From Amanita rubescens (Eukaryota; Basidiomycota; Agaricomycetes; Agaricales; Amanitaceae), in contig WION01000105.1 of NCBI GenBank assembly GCA_015039365.1, positions 1-64,000 of the forward strand: 64,000 bases of DNA. Direction: 5' to 3'. This document shows positions 55,571-64,000 of this stretch, in pieces. Every line of letters starts with the position of its first letter. Within the stretch, counting starts at the first letter, position 1. Both the position numbers and the translations under genes were made by a program. Below the pieces are notes generated by a model. It did not search any database, was not told the DNA's origin, and worked only from the letters and a program-made list of their open reading frames with translations.

Positions 55571-56997
55571 GACTGCGAATCAGACCTACCATTAATTGTT
55601 CCATTTGTCGTCGCATAAATAGGTACCATGTCACTTGTTCATATTGACCGACACAACCTTAAGCTGTGCAGTAATTGGTTCCGCCATCCCAATTTAGACT
55701 TGCCTATTCAGCCGGGAACCGAACATTCTGCTATTCCTAAACAGGAAATTTTATGGCTTCACCCGAAACTTCACGCGCAGAAACCATATGCACAAGGTTT
55801 CCCTATGTCAAGGTTATCACTATCAGATCAAAGTTTGTGTCCCGTTCTTGATGGGTGACAAGTGACTGTGCCACAGTTCTATTCTCGAGGTATACTTTAG
55901 TTTCAGTGTTCTGTGACTTGGGCAGTGGGAACAATCGGCGACGCTAGAACCACTGCCCAATTCGAAGTCACACAGAAACGCGTCTAGGCCTTTGTCTTAT
56001 GTTGCATCGCCAAAAAGGAATAGGCGGAGGAGTCATCGAGCAACCGCAAATGAAAACAAACGTGACCGGGGATGGTCTTGAGCCTGGGATCAGGTCGTCG
56101 AGGAGTAGAACGGAAGAGCCCACGCGTACATAAAGGCTTGGAGTTCAAACGGCCTTCTTGGTTAGTGCTCGTTCTCGTACAGGGTGTCGAGATTTCGTGA
56201 CGGCATGACCTATTTTGGACACTCGGCACATTGGAAATGCACCCCAGACAGGAAAGGAACTGTCGCTTACCCCATTTATCCATCAGGCGAAATGCGAGCA
56301 CCGGTTGGTGGCTGTACATCGCGCCTATTCAAACTAAGGGTCAAATGCCAAAATCGGAGGCGGATCTCAGGTCAGGCTTATCAGTGATCACTTTGCGCAG
56401 GACGCGTAACACCGCATTTCAGGCTAACCGGCTATTGCTTTCGGTGCAGACGCTGCAGTGCCACGAGAACAAGCAATTACGGGTCTGAAATATGATCTCC
56501 GTTCCGCGAGTTTTGCGATCGATATTATCATGATGGTGGGCTGTTGAAATCTATTGTCCGTCTGTTCTTGTTTTCCGAGAAAAGCAAGGTTTCAACAAAT
56601 CGCGCCTGCCTCGCGTTGCTGTTCCTCAATGTAAACCATCTCTTTCTTGAATCGCACGCTGCCGACACGATGTTCAGGTGCAAATCATCAATGCAGTGTG
56701 TGTGCACTTTACCGTTGGATCGCTCCCGATATAGCCAGCAGTCTTGTCCCGTTTTGGATTAGCTAACGGCTCACTACTCATGGGAAGCCGGAGGACTTAG
56801 TAAATTCGTCCCCGCATACCTGTGTCCAATGACGGTATGATCAGCCGGGAGACCTGAAAAACCGTGTTTGTTGTTCTTCTTTCATCTCGTCATGGACATC
56901 ACAGGATTAGCGAAATAGCTATCCTCGTGCCCTCTTAAATTACGGTGTCTAACACGAATCTCATCATCCTCCACCTCACCCTGAGTACAAGATCAGC
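55571..56997. other. Intergenic 1.4 kb
   Basis: No supported gene. Overlapping frames at 55,984-56,319 (-) and 56,231-56,488 (+) have no motif or splice pattern. The last 100 bp before 56998 is CA/CT-rich (CATCCTCCACCTCACCC) and is the likely leader of the TEA-factor gene. Confidence 0.4.
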
Positions 56998-58742
56998 ATG
57001 CCTATCATGGATCGTAGTTCTCCAGCGTCGTCGTCGTACTCCGAGCCTAGCGATGCAGGTTCGCCGCCCCTCGACGCGTTTCATCAAAATGGAAGGACGC
57101 GTGATGTCCTCAATACCGTTATGAAGAGTCGCAAGAGTTGGAAGTCCTTGAAGGATGGGGAGGTTGTATGGCCTCCTGAGCTGGAAGCGGCATTGCTGGA
57201 AGGTTAGTAAGATCTAGGGTCTCAGTTAACTTTTGCTTGACTTCCTATCCAGGTTTAGATAATTATGTGCCTCAGGATACAAGAGAGACGAGGATCTTAG
57301 GCCGCTTTCCAATGAGGAATCGGTTCATCTCTGACTATATTTATAAAAAGACGGGCAAGAGAAGAACGGCGAAGCAAGTGGGCAGTCGGATTCAACAACT
57401 AAGGGATACTTGCGGAGCTAAGCAAGGTAAGCAACTAGTCATGCACTTCGTTAACCATCTGCTGACTGTGCCATTAGTGCTGCAGCTGCTCCGCCCATTC
57501 CCAAATCAGAAAGCGTCGCGTCGGTCTTCGTCACCGACATCATGCCAAACGAAATCACGAAGCAGCCCGCTTCCTCTACGCTGCGATACTAGAGCTTGGA
57601 GTGATACGTCGTCTGTCAAGTCCCCCACTGAACCAAGTCCCGCAAGTTACGATGACGAATCCTTGGCGCGGGATAATGCAGCGGCTGCCCCTCTCAATGT
57701 CGTATACATTGACCTTATTCCCCCAAATAGCCAGATCGATATTTCTGGGAATTGGGACGCTCTATCATGCCACCTGACAAATCAATCCGCAGCAGTTCAC
57801 TATGTCCAAATTTCTCAACAACCCCGTCATCTCCGATCCATTGACCCAACAGTGACATTGGTTTCCAAGGCTCCGATAGATGCAAACTCGTTCTTCACAG
57901 TTAGCATACAGGACACGGTTGTCTTTACCGAGGTGACCACCTTAGTGCTGGCTGGCCCTTTGAACGACGGCGACGTAGACGGACCAAAACTATACCGGAC
58001 TACGTTGGTCCCAGGATACTGGGAAACGATTTCTAATTGTGCAGGTAAGCTTGTCGGACTTACTCCGATGTCGCAGGCTCTCATGCTGTTATGCCATCCA
58101 GATCCAACACAATATACTATTGAACAAAAGGTCTACCCAGGTACGGGGGCCGCGTCTACGCCACCTTTATTTTCTGCAGTCTACAAATTCCGGTTCGCTC
58201 AAAACCGAAAAGTTGCTTGTCCCTCCCAACCGCATCAGCAACCATCGAAGATTTCCCAAAGCATCGCGATTAACGGCGGTCATACAATGCACCAACAGTC
58301 GCATTTATCGTCGGGTTGTTCCGCATCCGATATTCCCCCTCTCTTCGAAACGTTTGATACTTTAATCAGCCTTGATGAGGACGACATCCTTACGGAATTT
58401 GAGACACTGAAAATGCAGCCCGCTTACCCCTGGACCACAAATTCTCCTAATGCTCCGTCGAACTGCTCGTTGTCTTCAACGTCTGCACGTTCATCGCCGT
58501 ATATATCCGTGTCTCCTGCTAGCTCATGCCACTCTATGACGCCACCAAATGGCACGTCTCTCATGCCATCTCCGACGTTGTACCCCGTGTCCGGCGCGCG
58601 CTATCTAGCACCCGGCCTGGATACCGTCCAAAATATCCTCCCCGATAAGGCCGAGTTGTACTTAGAATCGGGCTTTTTCCCACAAGATTTTTTTGACAGT
58701 TCTTTTACGCTGGATACTACCTACAATGCGCCAAACCAGTAA
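56998..58742 (+). CDS. TEA/ATTS-domain transcription factor
   Basis: DNA-binding regulator of the TEF-1/AbaA family, acting in the nucleus. Exons 56998-57202, 57253-57426 and 57478-58742 give 547 residues. The TEA domain spans the first two introns: KDGEVVWPPELEAALLEG joins to LDNYVPQDTRE, RFPMRNRFISDYIYKKTGKR and RTAKQVGSRIQQLRDTCG. The intron at 57427-57477 is 51 nt and stop-free, so retention would insert 17 residues just after the domain. The rest has a beta-rich middle region (VVYIDLIPPNSQIDISGNWD; YRTTLVPGYWETISNC), as in the transactivation part of TEAD-type factors, and a Ser/Pro-rich tail. The regulated genes cannot be read from the sequence; AbaA relatives control development. Confidence 0.88.
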
Positions 58743-59549
58743 TTTATTTCAAGCAGACAAATGTTTTAGTTGTACTACCCTTGCATCTAGTGTCATCAAC
58801 AATATTTCAAATAATTTATCTCTTCGACACACTCATATTCTGTATTCCTATTGGCATTCACATAGACTTTACTGTATCAGAAGCTATTCAAATCAATATA
58901 CCCTCTAGCCCATTATTGTGCAATCCCGATTGTGCCGGCAAAATATCATCGAACCAGCGTGTTCGCTCCAAAGTATTTGTGTTGAGTTAATAATAATATT
59001 ATAACCACCGAAAGCGACGCGAACCGGCCGAAGCTTCTACTAACCGAAAATTTGTATTATTATGGTGGATGCGTCGGGCACAAGACACTTCCCTGCACAA
59101 ATAGTCCGTTGTGACCCCGGAATCGTCACAAAGAACATGTGCTCGACTTTTCAATCTGACATTGTCTAGAAATTCGATTGAATTCCGCGGCCTATCCGGT
59201 ATCAGTAATTTACGTTCATCGGTGTCTTAATTAACGTTAGTGCGGTCAGCTAAAGCGGATGGCCTTGCCTAATAAGTAAGGGTTTTGGGAAGAAAGATAC
59301 ACAGCATTTCACACGATTAATCATAGCCACAACTAGTAGAACGACCCTGAGTGAGATGGTGATTAACGTAGACAAACCACCACTGCCTCTTTGACCCGAG
59401 AAAATATACTTTGGACTTCCGGAACCTTATCTAGGCCCACAATGCACAGGTTCGTATTGTCCAGATGAATGGACAGTATTGTATCTCGGTCGAATACACA
59501 TAATCAGGAACAATGGAAAAGTCACTATGTCCCACTAAAATAAGAACTA
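58743..59549. other. Intergenic between convergent genes
   Basis: 807 bp between the TEA-factor gene and the leftward ceramidase gene. It is AT-rich near 58,780-58,900 and 58,985-59,060 and should carry both 3' ends. No gene or repeat was supported. Confidence 0.35.
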
Positions 59550-62500
59550 TCATAGAACAGTAAAACTTGATGAAGTGCCGGAGAACGGGGTGATTGAACC
59601 AAATATCGGCTTGTAGTCTCCGAAATATGTCATGCGGTATGTTCCGTCTAAATTTAATGTTTTTGTCAGCCAAAATTATCACTTACGCTGCTCGACGTTA
59701 CCTGGCGTTCCGCTCTCGATGGTCCTGCGGCAAAGTTAGTGCTCGACATCAGTAAAAATGTGTGATGTTCCTCACCATGAGACATTCACCGTGCTCGTGC
59801 CGAAAAACTACATACATCAGAAAAATCCAACGGCATCAGGTTGGAGGACATACGGTATTCGTTCTACTCCATCTGAAAACTGTGGAGGGATGCGAATCAG
59901 ACCGCACGGTTATCCATTCACCGTTGAGTTGGCGATCAACCGTCAGGAAGGTACCCTCCAACCGAAGATTGTTCTGTGATATGTCAGAACAATTGACGGG
60001 TCCTTATGAGGAACTCACTCTTGGATCGGCGCCCACAAATAAAACAGAGACAGTATCCCCGATGGAATACGGAGCCGGATTCACGTCCGTTAACACCTGT
60101 CCAAAGCTCTGTCCTATTGGAGCGGCATCAAACACTACCCCTGTCTATCAACACCGCTACTGTTGGCTAGGAAGGATATAATGAACATAAGTGGACTCGC
60201 CTGCAATGATATTGCCTTCGACGTTTGCTCAGGAGGCGGCGCGTCAGACGCTGGCGTTCCCGGCACCTTATTCGCAAGATAAGGAACTAGGCTGGAATAC
60301 TTGTTAATGTACGCCTCGAGGGTAACTAGGATGGGCCTGGTTCAAGCTTCCAGACGATCTGGACATTTGCAAACTCACATTGACCAAATATGGTAGACGC
60401 CCCTTCGTACCGCTGCACACCATATTCTTCGCGCGTTGTGACATAGTGCCCGTACGTGTTGGCAGGACCCGCGATGACGACATAGGCATTGGAACCAAGG
60501 ACACCAGAAGAGATCAGCTTAGCGCGTATGGCTTCCCTGTCCGAAAGACGAACATCAGCGACATACGAAAGGCGAAAAGTAGTGTTGCAATGTTTCGCAC
60601 CTTATTCTTCTGCCAGCCATAGTAGTCAACTCGCCTTATATGTCGTTATAAGTATAGTCGCTAGAGTAGAAGGAAAACTGACCAGGCATGATAAGCATGA
60701 CTATAGGCGATACATGAGTCTCTTCCAGATACTAAGAACGATAAAGGCACACACCAAAGTTGCCAACTCGCAACATCTGAATATCGACTGTAGTTGGTGA
60801 CCAATCATATGGGAAATGTGCATAACCCTGCAAATTTTGAGTTCAATGTACGGTCCACTGCATAGGACGTACGGTGTTGAGCAAGATAGGTTTGGGGTAC
60901 TGGCAATTAATTTGTTCTTGGGTAGGATTGGGCGTCACAGCGCCTGCCAAAAATTCATAAAGGTAAATCACCGCGGACGGACCGGACATACCTTTGACCA
61001 GCTCCCAAAATGGGTTCCTGAAGGTATGGTTTGAATCCCAGTTGGTTGAATAGTACTCAATACTTACTGTGTATTTGACGAGTTGTCGCCTTGCACAAAG
61101 TCAAATGCGCCTGGTCCATCCCTGCACCACTTAGACTATGATTAATTGGTTATGAGATGGGTAGGCTCACGTCGTTCCACCTGCAAAGGAGAAGCCTGTT
61201 CTATCGCATGAGGTACGCCGATCAAAAAGTTTGTAGGGCGGACATACCCATAGCAGCGGGACATGTATTAACGACAGTGCCATTTGGGAGTGTGAACAAG
61301 TGCCGAGACCTCGGATGGAACCTTTAATCACAGCGGAGATAACGCATAAATTGGATAGCTTACATGTTGAGATACACATGCACGCTTCTGACGGAGCCAG
61401 TGACAGGCATCCTAGCCCCATCCATAATAGTCCTGGCCCCTTCAAACTGCAATTGCCCGATTATTCGATTTGATTCAAAGTCCGAGGTACGAAAACCAGG
61501 GCCCCTGTATCCCAACCATTCAGCTAATTTCAGGATGGACGTTCATGTGAACGCACCGGCCATGGCAATCTTGCACCGTCCCGCCGCATGTCGAGTGGTC
61601 CAAAGCGCAAGGCTGTCCGTCGTACGGCTGGCCCGGGCTTTCACAGAAGGCACCTAGCCTGACGGAAGTTTGGATGACGTGTAATCTTGAGAGATAAAAC
61701 TCTACTGACGTGTTTGGACTTGTGTCACCCACATTAGCTAGAAAAAATCATGAGAGCGTCTCGTAAAGTGACCGGGTGAAGTGGGAAACCTTGTATAAAT
61801 CCCGCTACAAATGTGGTATTCCCCGGCATGGCCGACGGTTCCATGAATGCTATGAACGATATCAAGCCTCGCATGTGTAAATTAATGATCAACGTACACT
61901 CGTACAAGGATGCTGCCATGCCTTTGTTATCGGCACTCACGAGTGTGTTATTCTAAGAAGGATCAACCTCGGAATAGCGTAGCGAATATGATAAATATAT
62001 ACTTCGTATAGACTCGTGCCGTGGACAGGGAAAAAATCCAAAAAGCCTCTCGGATTACCTTTCAGGTCATCAAACCTTAGCAAGGACATGCCTTTGTCTT
62101 GATCATATTTAAACCTCGCTCTTTCTGCAACTGGGTTTGCCAGATACGCCGTCGGCGATCTGTTAATATTGGCATTAAGTACAGTAGTGTTGCCCACGCT
62201 GAGCTTCCCTGGGGCAAGACTTTGATGCGCCCGCTGGACAGCTAAAACGCTTCCTTTGATAATAGCATCAGCTGTTTGATTGACGTATCCGAGTGCAGTG
62301 ATTTGAGGCAACAGGTTCTCAAGATACCCGCCGACGCCGGAATGTTGATGTGTGCCGACAAAAGCAATGTTCTCATTCGTATAAAGGCCTGGATATTGTG
62401 ACGATAACATTGAAACTATCGTCCTCCTGACACCCGTATCACCCATGGCGATATCTATTGTAGTTATTAGTCCATTATGAGAATAAAAGGCGCGGAAGCA

Positions 62501-63044
62501 CGTGTGTATGCAGTTTGCTTCACATGATTATCAGGGACATTGGACTTGCCTGCATTTATAAATACGACTGTATTTGACGGTTGCGCAGCCTCGGCAATGA
62601 TGAATGCTCGGCTTCGTTGCCGCATGTGTAAACCGGTGTCCACTTGAGGTAGGGAGGCGTATCCCTGGAATATGTTATATAGCGCTCCGACCGAACGTGG
62701 ACAAAATTCACCATCATATTTGTCTCCACGATTGGCCTTCGTATACGCATCAGTAGGAAGATTCTTTTTAGTGTGTCAATAGAACATGCCCAGTGATATC
62801 ACCAATTCCTATTCAAATTCAGAACGTGCAGCTCCACAACGAATTCATGATACTCACCCAAACCCAAAAGGTAATTAGCCGGAGCAGCTTGCACGGTCAC
62901 GCCTACGTTGCCGCGGAAGGATCCAGATGCTAATAATGCACATATGTACCAATAGGCGTTTCTCATCGCGCTATGCAGGGAGCGTGAAACCTTGAGGATG
63001 TCGAACGGAAGTGCCTCGTATTCAACGTCAAGAGGGAACGGCAT
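59550..63044 (-). CDS. Neutral/alkaline ceramidase
   Basis: Hydrolyses ceramide to sphingosine and fatty acid; secreted or luminal in relatives. The start at 63044 precedes AYWYICALLASGSF, with ATG codons at 63044 and further in (MRNAYW) as alternatives. Family blocks in order: LLGLGIGDITG, VETNMMGYASLPQVDTGLHM, SRAFIIAEAAQPSNTVVFIN, MGDTGVRR, FVGTHQHSGVGGYLENLLPQ, LNANINRSPTAYLANP, FFPVHGTSLYE, LVSADNKGMAA, AMPGNTTFVAGFIQANVGDT, CALDHSTCGGTVQDCHGRGP, MLVMPGQFSTMAGRR and a C-terminal Ig-like domain ending YRMTYFGDYKPIFG with the stop at 59550-59552. More than ten introns. Two of them must start with GC rather than GT for the family sequence to continue. No broken frame was found. Confidence 0.9.
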
Positions 63045-63349
63045 TTCGGAATGGCCGTGGCTTTAAAGGGCAGTTAGTGGCGTCGGTATCATGTGCAGAT
63101 GCTATATTAAGCCTGTTGCGAGTGCACGATAAAGCTGTTGGCAGTGGATAAGAGTCGGACGACTTGAGCCTGTTGCGGATGCTGTTGGCAGCGGACAAGA
63201 CGGTAACACGTGCATCCGAAATCTCTATTATCGCTATTTTCGTGCTTGGCAGCTTGGGAGATTCGGTGTTTAATCGCTATTTGTCACTTCCTTGTGATCC
63301 AAACACTCTTTTTTTGGCAGTGGCGGCTTGGGCCAAAGTTCAGCGCGAT
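63045..63349. promoter_or_regulatory. Shared divergent promoter, ceramidase / UTP20
   Basis: 305 bp between two divergent start codons. It contains a repeated GCTGTTGGCAG motif (near 63,131 and 63,182), once in each half of a short direct repeat (GAGCCTGTTGCGGATGCTGTTGGC versus the earlier, looser copy). Its function is unknown. Confidence 0.4.
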
Positions 63350-64000
63350 ATGGAGGGTGAACAGAGGGTGAAGCGCTTCAAGGTACGCTTTGACCGCAAC
63401 GCGTTCTCAAATACTTAACTTTATAATAGCACCAATCATATAAAGAGTTACTCAAGGATGTTCACGTACCTTCGACACTTGATCAAAAATACCTGGAAAA
63501 TGAGGACATTGAGGTTCGCTGGTATTATTTATGGGGGGGTCACACTAACAAATTACGATAGGACAATGACTCCCTCTTCCATTCGGGTTTGGATCACTGG
63601 AGACAGTTGAACCTTGCACTCAGTTTCCTCAAGTTTGCCAACAAAGTCGATCCGTTATGTCTTTCCATGCCGCTTTTGCTTCACAACTGGAAGGAGATCG
63701 TGAATTTGTGGATAGAGGCTACTCAACTTGCGGATGACGAAGGTCTTAAAGCACTTTTAGAGTATGTTCTCTCTTCCTCCCTGAGAAATTTATTGAATTG
63801 GGTAGCCTTTTCCAAAAACTTGCGGCAGACTTGCGTACCACCCTCCTTCCAGAGTATCGCAATCTCCTCTCTTTCCTGCTAGCGTTTCTTCCCAAGCAGA
63901 TCTCGACAGATGCACTGGAAACTCTCCTTGCTACGCTCGCCGCGTTCTTCAAGTACCTTCTTGTCCCATCCTTGCAATCCAGCTCAAAACTATTCGAAAT
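63350..64000 (+). CDS. UTP20: U3 snoRNP component UTP20 (5' end only)
   Basis: Large HEAT-repeat protein of the nucleolar small-subunit processome, needed for 18S rRNA maturation. Exons read: 63350-63382 (MEGEQRVKRFK), 63430-63513, 63562-63761 and 63806 to the window edge, all in frame. Signature stretches: SYKELLKDVHVPSTLDQ, DNDSLFHSGLDHWRQLNLAL, DPLCLSMPLLLHNWKEIVNL and FQKLAADLRTTLLPEYRNLL, then a further HEAT-type pair (TLLATLAAFFKYLLVPSL). Only about 170 of an expected 2,500 or more residues are inside the window. The first exon of 33 nt is supported by its RFK ending, typical for the family start. Confidence 0.85.

Noticed and set aside
1..64000. CRISPR arrays, bacterial operons, replication origins
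   Set aside because: The DNA is eukaryotic with dense introns; no regularly spaced repeats were seen.

Overview
The window looks like nuclear DNA from a mushroom-forming basidiomycete (Agaricomycetes). Genes are dense, lie on both strands, and are split by many short introns, mostly 46-60 bp. The families present also fit: large sacsin-like ATPases, a Crinkler-type protein, BTB and F-box families, a chromodomain Ty3/Gypsy element and a neutral ceramidase. Exon borders were read by eye from GT/GC...AG sites, frame continuity and comparison between paralogs. Most genes are therefore given as the span from start to stop codon, with introns inside.

Left part (1-16.3 kb), accessory in character: two closely related sacsin-like Hsp90-fold ATPase genes stand head to head over a 433-bp shared promoter. 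The left copy runs off the window and the right copy ends near 12.5 kb. A decayed, internally deleted third copy follows at about 12.7-13.4 kb. Then comes a complete five-exon Crinkler (CRN) type gene: ubiquitin-like header, P-loop NTPase and a nuclease-like C-terminal region.

16.3-22.1 kb is mostly housekeeping: an ERD2/KDEL receptor, two neighbouring J-domain genes (the first with apparent frame breaks), and a small 74-residue protein gene whose last exon is 15 nt.

22.19-27.72 kb is a young chromovirus insertion: identical 188-bp LTRs, a GTTAA target duplication, gag-pol with chromodomain, and four same-sign frame breaks within 500 bp.

28-35 kb carries a tiny signal-peptide membrane protein and a cluster of BTB-domain genes. 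Two of these are duplicates that include their promoter regions.

35-64 kb is gene-rich and largely core: an Sld7-C-like protein, 3-hydroxyacyl-CoA dehydrogenase, a CFEM-like GPI-anchored protein, an F-box protein, a histidine-phosphatase-like membrane protein with Asn in place of the catalytic His, a short SRP72 head to head with a pinin-type gene, a membrane-anchored GH5 exo-1,3-beta-glucanase, a TEA/ATTS transcription factor, a neutral ceramidase with two GC-AG introns, and the 5' end of UTP20.

The strongest candidate for unusual biology is the 1-16.3 kb block, where duplicated and decaying sacsin-like ATPases adjoin a Crinkler gene. Any joint defence or conflict role is inference only.
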